Shown piece by piece: positions 22,530 through 29,125 of a stretch of 29,125 bases of DNA. The DNA lies in the NCBI GenBank assembly GCA_009784995.1, contig WQXE01000004.1, positions 1-29,125 of the forward strand, written 5' to 3'. A program made the position numbers and the translations under genes. This DNA is from Treponema sp. Its GTDB lineage: Bacteria; Spirochaetota; Spirochaetia; Treponematales; Breznakiellaceae. How positions within the stretch are numbered: position 1 is the first letter of the stretch; the number at the start of each line of letters is the position of its first letter. The notes below the pieces were generated by a model that was given only the letters and a program-made list of their open reading frames with translations, made no database searches and was not told where the DNA came from.

Positions 22530-23738
22530 CTAAATATCTTCAAATCTGATACCTTCGCCGGAAGGTATAAAGTTTTTTGCGGTTCTTCCTTCGATTTCTT
22601 TTTCCCAAACTGGTTCAAGACCGGGACGAAGGATTTTTTCTGTTCTTAAAACAGCATAATCCTGTTTAGTAATTTTTTCACCTTTTTGAATGTCTCTAAG
22701 CGCGTGAATCGAACGGTTAGTTAAACGGTAGTTCGTTTCTTCTGAAGGAGCCAGTTTTTTTACGCCGTTTCCTAAAATCCGCTGTATTAAATCCTTGCCT
22801 CTTTCATTACTATAATGAGCGATTATTTCGTCTGAATTAATTCGCGCGGCTTGCCGGATGGCTTTTGTCAATTTAAGAAAATCACCGGGTTCCAAAGCTA
22901 TAGGGTCGTCTAAACCAGGGTCGTTTCTGGAAAGGCAAAAATGTTTTTCGATTACACAGGCTCCCATACTTATCGCCAGGGAAGGAACAAGCTCAGGGTC
23001 TAAACTATGGTCGCTAACCCCGACAGATACACCAAAAATCGCCGCGAGGTTTGGTAAAACCCGCAAGTTGTAATCAATTTCCGGCGCTGGGTACGAAGTA
23101 ACACAGTGGAGGAGACATACATTATTTAACCACGAACCACACGAACCTTTAAGTTGCTTTATTTCCTTGGTTACCTTTGCGTCTTTGCGTCTTGGCGTGA
23201 TCTCTTCTCGGAAAATATTAATTGCATTTTCGATGTCCGCTAAACGGGAAACACCCGTAGAAAGTAACACTGGTACTTCCCAAGCTGCGATATCTTCCAA
23301 TAAACTTGTAAAATTTAACTCTGGAGACGCTATTTTTACCATTTTTGGCTGTAAACTTCTTAAAATAGAAGCGCTTTTTAAACCAAATGGGGTACAAAGA
23401 AATAAAACCCCCTTATTTTCGGTATATTTCTTGATTTCTTCGTAGAATTCTAGCGGCATTTCCAGTGATTTAAATTGGTCGTATAACCTGATCATACCTC
23501 CGGGAAGGGGGACTTCTCCTGTATTTGGATGGAGAATTTCATCCGCGAAGACCATTTGGAACTTGACACAGCCGGCGCCCGCTTCGGCAGCGGCGGATAT
23601 CATTTCTTTGGCTTTAATTAGGTCGCCATTGTGGGAGGTACCAAGTTCAGCGATAATAAGCGGATTCCCTGGGGAATAGTTTTTACCATCAATATTTATG
23701 GAAAATCTTTCGTTTTCATTCATACAAGTACTCGACAT
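22530..23738 (-). CDS. neuB: NeuB/SpsE-type sialic (nonulosonic) acid synthase with repeat insertion
   Basis: A 402-residue enzyme of the family that condenses phosphoenolpyruvate with an N-acetyl aminosugar to give a nonulosonic acid for surface glycans or flagellin glycosylation. The TIM barrel shows IIAELGTSHNGD, AGCVKFQ, FLCTPFG, VKIASPELNF, VLLSTGVS, LLHCVTSYPAPEIDYNLR, GVSDHSLD and EKHFCLSR. A C-terminal SAF domain follows (about 345-402, SIHALRDIQKGEKI). Just before LLHCV, about 25 residues (ITPRRKDAKVTKEIKQL and on) do not fit the family and come from the repeat at 23126-23200. ATG 23738 lies between the predicted -10 box and start of transcription, so ATG 23723 (MNENERF) may be the real start. 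Confidence 0.9.
   Translation of the reverse strand: MSSTCMNENERFSINIDGKNYSPGNPLIIAELGTSHNGDLIKAKEMISAAAEAGAGCVKFQMVFADEILHPNTGEVPLPGGMIRLYDQFKSLEMPLEFYEEIKKYTENKGVLFLCTPFGLKSASILRSLQPKMVKIASPELNFTSLLEDIAAWEVPVLLSTGVSRLADIENAINIFREEITPRRKDAKVTKEIKQLKGSCGSWLNNVCLLHCVTSYPAPEIDYNLRVLPNLAAIFGVSVGVSDHSLDPELVPSLAISMGACVIEKHFCLSRNDPGLDDPIALEPGDFLKLTKAIRQAARINSDEIIAHYSNERGKDLIQRILGNGVKKLAPSEETNYRLTNRSIHALRDIQKGEKITKQDYAVLRTEKILRPGLEPVWEKEIEGRTAKNFIPSGEGIRFEDI
23126..23200 (-). repeat. In-frame repeat insertion within neuB
   Basis: 75 nt that add 25 codons to neuB. The plus strand begins TTAACCACGAACCACACG and ends in tandem units GCGTCTTTGCGTCTTGGCG. Such purine-rich tandem octamers resemble the insertion in the TPR gene. 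The insertion sits between a helix and the strand LLHC, presumably in a surface loop. Confidence 0.7.
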
Positions 23739-23767
23739 ATTGTAAAAGTTTTTGTATACTATAGCAA
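23739..23767 (-). promoter_or_regulatory. Predicted promoter of neuB
   Basis: On minus: TTGCTA (23762-23767), 17 bp, TACAAT (23739-23744). Transcription would start near 23732, about 9 nt before ATG 23723, with no Shine-Dalgarno. Confidence 0.45.
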
Positions 23768-23791
23768 GTTATATATAAATAGGAGGCTTTT

Positions 23792-24016
23792 ATGATAAGC
23801 ATATCTTGTGACATTTGCAGGAAAAAAATGGATGAAGTAGTTACCGACAGAACGTTCTTTTATTACGCTAACCGCAGCATGTGTGAATCCTGTAAAGATA
23901 ATTTGGAATATTCAGTTAAACCGCAAGTAAGAGCAAAAGAACCTTTTTCAATGGAATGGTATGAAAAACTTATGCGCGATACACTTGATAAAGCCGCTCA
24001 GAAGGGTAAATTTTAA
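23792..24016 (+). CDS. Small zinc-ribbon-like protein
   Basis: A 74-residue protein with two CxxC pairs (CDIC at residues 6-9 and CESC about 20 residues on), spaced to bind one zinc ion. The rest is charged and helical (EWYEKLMRDTLDKAAQKG). A strong AGGAGG site precedes the ATG. It is divergent from neuB and 58 nt ahead of yebC. I do not recognise the family; DNA, RNA or protein binding are all possible. Confidence 0.75.
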   Translation: MISISCDICRKKMDEVVTDRTFFYYANRSMCESCKDNLEYSVKPQVRAKEPFSMEWYEKLMRDTLDKAAQKGKF

Positions 24017-24074
24017 TTCGGTTATTGTTCTTGAAGGACTGATATTTTCTCATCCTATTAATTAAGGAGTTACT

Positions 24075-24818
24075 ATGTCGGGTCACAGTAAGTGGGCAAC
24101 GATTAAACACGCTAAAGGCGCCGCGGACGCGAAACGCGGTCAAATGTTTACTAAGTTAATTAAAGAAATTTCCATCGCCGCGAGAATGGGTGGCGGGAGT
24201 TTAGACGGAAATCCTCGTTTACGTACCGCTATTCTTAAAGCCAGAGGCGCTAATATGCCCAAAGATAATATCGACAGGGCTATTAAAAAAGGTACAGGCG
24301 AACTTGAAGGCGTAAACTACGAAGAACTTGTTTATGAAGCTTACGCTCCCGGCGGTGTCGCTATTTTTATAGAAGTTTTAACTGACAATAAAAACCGCGC
24401 CGCCGCGGATATCCGCAATATTCTAACGCGGGCAGGCGGACAGCTTGCTACGTCCGGCTCTGTTTCCAGGCTTTTCAAACGGCAGGGAGTAATTACAATG
24501 GACGGTGAAAAATATACCGAAGATGCTGTTATGGAAGTAGCGCTTGAAGGCGGAGCTGAAGATGTTTCATTAATGGAAGGAATTATTGAAGTTACTTCCG
24601 CTCCTGAAGATTTTGAAAGTGTAATGAATGCTCTTCAGACAAAAGAATTTGAAACCATGAGCGCGCAAGTAAGCATGGTCGCCGAAGCGGAAGTTACATT
24701 AGACAATGATGGAACGGCTAAAGTTTTAAAGTTGATTGATAAACTTGAAGAAAACGACGATGTGCAAAACGTTTATACCAATATAGCGATTCCGGATGGA
24801 TTTGACGCCGGCGCCTAG
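24075..24818 (+). CDS. yebC: YebC/PmpR family protein
   Basis: A 247-residue YebC protein beginning with the invariant MSGHSKWATIKHAKGAADAKRG. Other family segments are NMPKDNIDRAIKKGTGE, YEAYAPGGVAIFIE and TDNKNRAAADIRNI. It is long annotated as a transcription regulator; members are also reported to act on ribosomes stalled at proline stretches. The acidic C-terminal domain ends DDVQNVYTNI. AAGGAG lies 5 nt before the ATG. The ruvC start is 2 nt after its stop, a conserved neighbour pair. Confidence 0.95.
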   Translation: MSGHSKWATIKHAKGAADAKRGQMFTKLIKEISIAARMGGGSLDGNPRLRTAILKARGANMPKDNIDRAIKKGTGELEGVNYEELVYEAYAPGGVAIFIEVLTDNKNRAAADIRNILTRAGGQLATSGSVSRLFKRQGVITMDGEKYTEDAVMEVALEGGAEDVSLMEGIIEVTSAPEDFESVMNALQTKEFETMSAQVSMVAEAEVTLDNDGTAKVLKLIDKLEENDDVQNVYTNIAIPDGFDAGA

Positions 24819-24820
24819 AA

Positions 24821-25309
24821 ATGCGGCGTATCTTGGGTATTGATCCCGGTCTCGCGAGTACCGGATGGGGTGTTTTAGACGATTTAAACGGAAAAATTAA
24901 ATATATCGATCACGGTATTATTACTACAAAGGCGGACTGCCAAAGAGCGGATCGCCTTTTTTTTATTTTACAATTTATACGTTCAATTATTGAAAAATAT
25001 AAACCAACAGAAGCCGCTATAGAAACTTTATACTTTGGCAAGAATGTTTCCAGCGCGATTCCTGTCGCTGAAGCGCGCGGGGTTATATCCGCCGCGATAG
25101 CGGAAAAGGGTTTAAAACTGCATGAATTTACACCTAACTCCATTAAAACAGGAGTGGTTGGTACAAGCAAAGCGGATAAAAAACAGGTTCAGCAGATGGT
25201 AAAAATCTTTTTAGGGTTGGATGAAATTCCAAAACCTGATCACGCGGCGGACGCTCTTGGTGCCGCTATTTGCGCGATTAATTACAAAAAACTAACGCCC
25301 GTTAGTTAA
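24821..25309 (+). CDS. ruvC: Holliday junction resolvase RuvC
   Basis: A 162-residue RNase H-fold endonuclease that resolves four-way DNA junctions. Catalytic acids are visible: Asp8 in ILGIDPGLASTGWG, Glu68 in AAIETLYFGKN, and Asp140 and Asp144 in DHAADALGAA. The ruvA and ruvB genes do not follow. The start is 2 nt after yebC with a weak site, so translation is probably coupled. The last codons contain the stem of a terminator for the opposing operon. Confidence 0.95.
   Translation: MRRILGIDPGLASTGWGVLDDLNGKIKYIDHGIITTKADCQRADRLFFILQFIRSIIEKYKPTEAAIETLYFGKNVSSAIPVAEARGVISAAIAEKGLKLHEFTPNSIKTGVVGTSKADKKQVQQMVKIFLGLDEIPKPDHAADALGAAICAINYKKLTPVS
25286..25307 (-). terminator. Rho-independent terminator of the TPR operon
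   Basis: On minus: AACTAAC, loop GGGC, GTTAGTT, running into six T (25286-25291). It lies inside the last ruvC codons. On plus the same stem is followed, after seven bases, by five T and might also stop ruvC transcription. Confidence 0.7.
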
Positions 25310-25331
25310 CGCCGTTTTTAACGCCGTTTAT

Positions 25332-27404
25332 TTAACGCAATGTTCTTAATAATTCACGCAATTCCGGGTTTGCCGCGCTTTCGGTTGACGGTCTGGTTGA
25401 TCTGTTTGTTTGTAAAATAACTTCGTCTCCGGGTTCGATTCGATCAAAAAAACCGATTCTTTCTATGTTTCCTATCGCTATCTCTTCATCAACATTTGTT
25501 ATCGTAAGTCTGCCGACAAGTTCGTCATCATTGTAAACAAGAGCTATACCTTCATTGGATATTTGAGGCCGTCCTCGTTTTACTATATCGTAAACCGCGT
25601 TTTGTTGGACACCGTCCGCTCTGCCTTTATTTATAAGTGCCTGTCCCTGTCTTCTAACTAGAAGGCTGCCTCTTATAGGCATTGAGGTTGAAAGCTGTGA
25701 TACTATTCCTCTTGACGCGTCACGCAGTCTGTCGGAACCTGTTCTGAATGTATGAAATGTTCCCGCGAGTGAACCTGTTCTGCCTGTAAAAAGTTCGGCT
25801 TTTATGGAAATATCACGTTCATTTTCCGAAACGGAAACAAGTATAAAATAATCGGCGCCGCCTTCTCTTGCCTGTCTGAAAGCCTGAGAAAATGTCGCTT
25901 GACGCAATTCAAGCTGTAATGGCGTAATATTGCGATCGTGAACAAGCAATTCCCTTATGACGCCCGCGGCGACGGAACCGGCGTCGGCGTGGTAAAAGCT
26001 TGATTGTCCCGCAAGCGCGAATACGGCAACATTCCAGTACCTTTGCGCGACATCAACGGGATTAATCTGCCATTGTCTGAAAAGCGCGTTGGATAAAAGT
26101 GAATTGTACGCTTCGACAGCGTCGTTAATGGCTCTGTCCGCTAAACCCTGATCCTGAATAAAAAGAAGTTCTTCAAGGTATCGGGCAGGGTAGCCTTGCA
26201 GTCTAATCAGTTCGGCGTATTCGCGTCTGTCCGCGGCGAATGGATTTAATCTTAACCCCCTGCGGTATTCAAACAATGATTGTTCAATCATGTTGCGCTG
26301 GCGGAAATTTCTTGCCCTGTTAAAATGCCATGTCGCGAATCTGACACGGCGCGGATCTTCCAGGTTTGTAGAAGAGATAATTGTTTCTTCCAGAATCGCG
26401 CGTATAAATTCATCATGTTCGTTTATTGTTATAGCTGTAGAAAGAACGGTTATCGCTTCCTGAAAGCGTCCCATTCTGATAAAAGATAATCCTTTTAAAT
26501 ACCACGCGCTCATATCCTGCCTGTTATTCGCGATCGCGATATCACACAAACGGGACGCTTCCTCATATTCTCCGTTACGGTAACGAAGTGTTGCCATAAG
26601 TGATTGCGACGGCTGATGACCCGGTCTGTAATAAAGAGCCCGTTGCGCGAAACGTATCGCGTCTGTAACTCTATTATTCATCGAATAAATATAAGCCGCG
26701 TAATAATAAACGCGGTAATCGCCGGGATGCTGGCGCAGAGCGTTATTGATATGGGTAACAGCCGTTTCACCGTCTCCAAGAGAAAGGGTAACAAGAGCGA
26801 GCGAAATTAAAAGACGGCGATCGTCAGGGAAACGGCGTACAGCGTCACGGTAACGAAGCATTGCTTCTGAGGGCCTGTTTCTCGCGATCTCGAGTTCTCC
26901 CGCCGCGAATAACGCTTCCCTGTTATACGGTTCTACCGCGAGTATTTGATTTACAAGCGTTGACGCTGTATCAAGATGGCCAAGCGCTATTAATATAAAA
27001 ACTTCAAGGTTCGCGATTGACATATTGGTTCTCGAAAGCTGCCTTGCCCGTCTTACCCAATTTAGGGCTTCGTCAAATTCCGCGAGTTCGTAGTAACATT
27101 CGGCTAAAGCCGCAGTACCCTCGGCATGAGCGGGATTAATTCTTATACATTCAAGTAAGGATTCGATAGCGGAATACCAGTTTTCGTCCGCCATGTGGGA
27201 TTTGCCGCGTTCAAAATGCGCCACAGCCGCAGGTACCTGCGCCTCAATGGAAACTGGAAATAATGAAATTACAAACAAAATAGTAATAAGAATTATCGGA
27301 AATTTAATCACACGGAGACACGGAGACACGGAGTTAATAAATAATGATCTTTGTGTTCTCTGTGCCTTTGTGCCTCTGTGTGAGGTTATTCTACATAAAT
27401 TCAT
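25332..27404 (-). CDS. Exported TPR protein with repeat-derived N-terminal extension
   Basis: A 690-residue protein. A signal peptide (IKFPIILITILFVISLF..., cleavage near SIEA) begins only at residue 33. Residues about 58-340 are tandem TPR units (HFERGKSHMADENWYSAIESL and others), which bind proteins. The C-terminal third has strand-rich segments and a pattern INKGRADGVQQNAVYDIVKRG ... IEPGDEVILQ, like C-terminal domains of envelope proteins such as FlgT; this similarity is weak. ATG 27404 has a strong GGGAGG site. The first 30 residues come from a palindromic repeat (27308-27383), so GTG 27309-27311 or an in-frame ancestral start probably marked the original protein. It is the last gene of the pgpH-ybeY-corC operon. 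Confidence 0.85.
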   Translation of the reverse strand: MNLCRITSHRGTKAQRTQRSLFINSVSPCLRVIKFPIILITILFVISLFPVSIEAQVPAAVAHFERGKSHMADENWYSAIESLLECIRINPAHAEGTAALAECYYELAEFDEALNWVRRARQLSRTNMSIANLEVFILIALGHLDTASTLVNQILAVEPYNREALFAAGELEIARNRPSEAMLRYRDAVRRFPDDRRLLISLALVTLSLGDGETAVTHINNALRQHPGDYRVYYYAAYIYSMNNRVTDAIRFAQRALYYRPGHQPSQSLMATLRYRNGEYEEASRLCDIAIANNRQDMSAWYLKGLSFIRMGRFQEAITVLSTAITINEHDEFIRAILEETIISSTNLEDPRRVRFATWHFNRARNFRQRNMIEQSLFEYRRGLRLNPFAADRREYAELIRLQGYPARYLEELLFIQDQGLADRAINDAVEAYNSLLSNALFRQWQINPVDVAQRYWNVAVFALAGQSSFYHADAGSVAAGVIRELLVHDRNITPLQLELRQATFSQAFRQAREGGADYFILVSVSENERDISIKAELFTGRTGSLAGTFHTFRTGSDRLRDASRGIVSQLSTSMPIRGSLLVRRQGQALINKGRADGVQQNAVYDIVKRGRPQISNEGIALVYNDDELVGRLTITNVDEEIAIGNIERIGFFDRIEPGDEVILQTNRSTRPSTESAANPELRELLRTLR
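27308..27383 (-). repeat. In-frame palindromic repeat at the start of the TPR gene
   Basis: A 76-nt palindromic element between the start codon and the signal peptide. The plus strand starts TCACACGGAGACACGGAG and ends GTGCCTCTGTGTGA, its near inverse, with an AT-rich centre. Tandem units of about 8-9 nt (ACACGGAG) form each arm. It codes for residues such as HRGTKAQRTQR and SVSPCLR. Confidence 0.8.
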
Positions 27405-27430
27405 TTCCCCCCTCCCTAATTACAAAACAA

Positions 27431-28177
27431 TCATTCCTTCTTGTGCGTTACTATTTTAATTGAATTGATTTTATGCCCATCCATTTCCTGAATGATAAAA
27501 TCATAATCCTTATATTCGATTTTTTCGTTTTTAACAGGTATCTTGCCGAAAAGATCAAAAACAAAACCGCCTAGTGTGTCAAAATCATCAACAGGAAGAG
27601 AAAGCCCTGTTTCTTCGGCAAGGAACCCGAGATTTACCCTTGCATCGCACAGCCAAATACCCTGGCCAAGTTCAACGACATCGTCAGTTTCGTGATCGAA
27701 CTCATCCTGTATATCGCCGATTATTTCTTCGATTATATCTTCCATAGAGACGATGCCTGACACCCCGCCGTATTCATCAACTACTACCGCTATGTGAACT
27801 TTTTTGCGGCGCAGTTCCCGTAATAGATCGTCGATGTGTTTTGAAACAGGAACGAAAAACGGCTTTCTTACAAGAGCGTTTATTTCAAAAGGTTTATCGT
27901 TAACAAGTATTTTTAATACATCTTTAACATGTAAAATACCAATGACATTATCTACTGTGTCTTTATAAACGGGAAAACGCGAATGTTCGCTTTCGCATAT
28001 TTTTTTTAATAATTCTTCTTTTGAATCATCGGTTGAAAGAAAAACGGTGTCGGTTCTTGGAACCATAACTTCTTTTACAGTTGTATCGGATAATTCCACG
28101 ATACCACGAATCATCTGTTTTTGATCTTCTTCAAGTTCCTTTATAGCCTGTGAATTTATTTTAAAAGGGGTTTTCAA
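27431..28177 (-). CDS. corC: CorC/HlyC-type CBS domain protein (YbeX-like)
   Basis: A 248-residue cytosolic protein. It has a CBS pair (about residues 36-160: VMVPRTDTVFLS, SRFPVYKDTVDNVIGILHVKDVL, VVVDEYGGVSGIVSMEDIIEEIIGDI) and a C-terminal CorC_HlyC domain (VELGQGIWLCDARVNL, DFDTLGGFVFDLFG). It lacks the DUF21 membrane domain, so it matches E. coli YbeX, which is linked to magnesium/cobalt efflux and ribosome maturation. The start is TTG 28177, overlapping the ybeY stop (TTGA), with GGAG 7 nt upstream. Adjacency to ybeY is widely conserved. Confidence 0.9.
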   Translation of the reverse strand: MKTPFKINSQAIKELEEDQKQMIRGIVELSDTTVKEVMVPRTDTVFLSTDDSKEELLKKICESEHSRFPVYKDTVDNVIGILHVKDVLKILVNDKPFEINALVRKPFFVPVSKHIDDLLRELRRKKVHIAVVVDEYGGVSGIVSMEDIIEEIIGDIQDEFDHETDDVVELGQGIWLCDARVNLGFLAEETGLSLPVDDFDTLGGFVFDLFGKIPVKNEKIEYKDYDFIIQEMDGHKINSIKIVTHKKE

Positions 28178-28650
28178 TTTTTATCTCCGTTACGAAGCGG
28201 TATTATTATTTCGTCATTTAATTTGTTCAGAATCTCCTCCTGTAATTTAAGCATTGGTTCATTTGAATCAATTGTTTCATGATCCATTCCGTCTAAGTGC
28301 AGGATACCATGAATTAATAGTCTGCGTAACTCCTCATCTTCGGGTATTTGGAAATATTTGGCGTTTTCCCGCAATGAATCCAGAGAAATTACGATATCTC
28401 CCGGTAAATAGACGTTTTTGCCGTCTTTTGTAATTGTTTCGCCCAGATTAAACGATAGTATATCGGTTGGTTCGTTTTTATCCCTGTATTGGTTATTAAG
28501 CTCTTTTATTTTTGCGTCTGTGCAAAAAACGACAGAAAGATCCCAATTATCGCGGTTTATTTCATTAAGTACTTTAAGGGAGTAATTACAGGCATTTGAA
28601 CTCCATGTTGGCAGAATACACCCGTCAGCGTTGATAGTAACATTATTCAT
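28174..28650 (-). CDS. ybeY: Endoribonuclease YbeY (rRNA maturation)
   Basis: A 158-residue metalloprotein for 16S rRNA 3'-end maturation and ribosome quality control. The zinc motif HGILHLDGMDH gives ligands His114, His118 and His124; LNNQYRDKNEPTDILSFN is the other signature. It overlaps the upstream pgpH by 8 nt and the downstream corC by 4 nt, so all are translated in one operon. An AAGGA site lies within the pgpH end. Confidence 0.95.
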   Translation of the reverse strand: MNNVTINADGCILPTWSSNACNYSLKVLNEINRDNWDLSVVFCTDAKIKELNNQYRDKNEPTDILSFNLGETITKDGKNVYLPGDIVISLDSLRENAKYFQIPEDEELRRLLIHGILHLDGMDHETIDSNEPMLKLQEEILNKLNDEIIIPLRNGDKN

Positions 28651-29125
28651 CTTTAATATCCTTTTGATTTTCCTTTTGCTGTTTTGGATATTCTATTCTG
28701 GAATGATAATATCCCGCGAGTATTCTTACAAAAGCTTTTTTAATTATTTCTAATTCACGGAAAGACAGATCTGATTCCGATAATTGACCGTGATCGATTT
28801 TCGCTTCAAAAAGCTGTTGGATAAATTTTTCGATTTTTGGCGCTGTAGGTTTAATTAATGTCCTGACAGCGGCTTCCGTGATATCCGCGAGCATGACAAT
28901 AGCCGATTCTTTTGAATGGGGCGGAGTGCCGGGATATGAAAAGTCCTCGGAGTTTACAGTAACTGGCCTCCCTGCGGTCGGCGAGCTTGTGGAAGTTGAT
29001 TGTAAACGCCGCGAGTGCGCGGCTTGCGCTTCATTCTCAGTGGCTTTATTGTAAAACCATGAAATGATCGAATTACCGTGATGTTCGGCGATTATCGAAA
29101 TTACATCGTTGGGGAGACCAAGACC
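28643..29125 (-). CDS. PgpH/YqfF-type HD hydrolase, C-terminal part (runs off right edge)
   Basis: The frame is open to the edge, giving 160 C-terminal residues of a 7TM-HD (PgpH) protein, which degrades cyclic di-AMP. Visible are LPNDVISIIAEHHGNS, DFSYPGTPPHSKESAIVMLADITEAAVR and GYYHSRIEYPKQ. The catalytic HD pair and the membrane part are outside the window. Between KATENE and VNSEDF there are about 24 extra residues rich in Ser, Thr and Ala, from a palindromic insertion. The order pgpH-ybeY-corC is common in bacteria. Confidence 0.88.
   Translation of the reverse strand, partial: GLGLPNDVISIIAEHHGNSIISWFYNKATENEAQAAHSRRLQSTSTSSPTAGRPVTVNSEDFSYPGTPPHSKESAIVMLADITEAAVRTLIKPTAPKIEKFIQQLFEAKIDHGQLSESDLSFRELEIIKKAFVRILAGYYHSRIEYPKQQKENQKDIKDE
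28952..29023 (-). repeat. In-frame palindromic insertion within pgpH
   Basis: GTTTACA (28952-28958) and its inverse TGTAAAC (29001-29007) flank a region with further matching blocks. Next to it lies a GC-rich hairpin GCCGCG/CGCGGC (29008-29023). Together they correspond to the extra residues of the product. The exact limits are uncertain. Confidence 0.55.

Noticed and set aside
25308..25340. Repeated AACGCCGTTT units between ruvC and the TPR gene
   Set aside because: Only two short copies in a convergent gap; no further structure beyond the terminator.
1..29125. CRISPR arrays, rRNA and tRNA genes
   Set aside because: No regularly spaced repeats and no cloverleaf or rRNA signatures were found by reading.

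Overview
The window looks like a chromosomal segment of a treponeme-type spirochete. Two adjacent genes encode FlaA-type flagellar sheath proteins, a family known essentially from spirochetes. They lie beside a class II aldolase gene, an order I recall from Treponema pallidum. The DNA is AT-rich but uses many GCG and CGC codons. I cannot name the species.

Layout. 1-4900 (minus): class II fructose-bisphosphate aldolase, a radical SAM/SPASM protein, and a two-subunit ABC exporter whose second subunit runs off the left edge. 5003-7495 (plus): a membrane-anchored unknown protein and two FlaA proteins, the latter behind a perfect consensus promoter and ahead of a terminator. 7542-9714 (plus): PTS enzyme I and a coiled-coil protein. 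9730-12059 (minus): a NifS-like cysteine desulfurase and ThiI, the usual pair for 4-thiouridine in tRNA; ThiI seems to start at an ATT codon. 12170-16230 (plus): aspartokinase/homoserine dehydrogenase, an aminotransferase and a small membrane protein. 16227-19104: LsrK (AI-2 kinase) with a cupin on minus and LsrF (AI-2 thiolase) on plus, driven from one palindromic double promoter. 19105-21288 is an accessory island: a toxin-antitoxin pair between 23-nt direct repeats, nested inverted repeats, a DUF1566 lipoprotein, and two related palindromic elements. 21289-23738 (minus): NeuB-type synthase and a phosphomannose-isomerase-like cupin protein. 23792-25309 (plus): zinc-ribbon protein, YebC, RuvC. 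25332-29125 (minus): PgpH-type HD hydrolase (partial), YbeY, CorC/HlyC-type CBS protein, TPR protein.

The most notable signals are four. (1) The C-terminal 40 codons of the lipoprotein look like the variable region of a diversity-generating retroelement: an abrupt rise in GC, conserved scaffold codons interleaved with NNY codons that all fit AAY changed at A, and an 8-bp-stem hairpin just after the stop. No template repeat or reverse transcriptase lies in the window, so this would be a remote target. (2) A compact AI-2 processing set (LsrK, LsrF) has a cupin where LsrG is expected. (3) The lsrK/lsrF promoters are superimposed on one perfect inverted repeat, so that lsrK mRNA should be leaderless. 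(4) Three conserved genes (neuB, the TPR gene, pgpH) carry in-frame insertions of about 75 nt made of palindromic repeat DNA, resembling the intragenic palindromic elements of Rickettsia.
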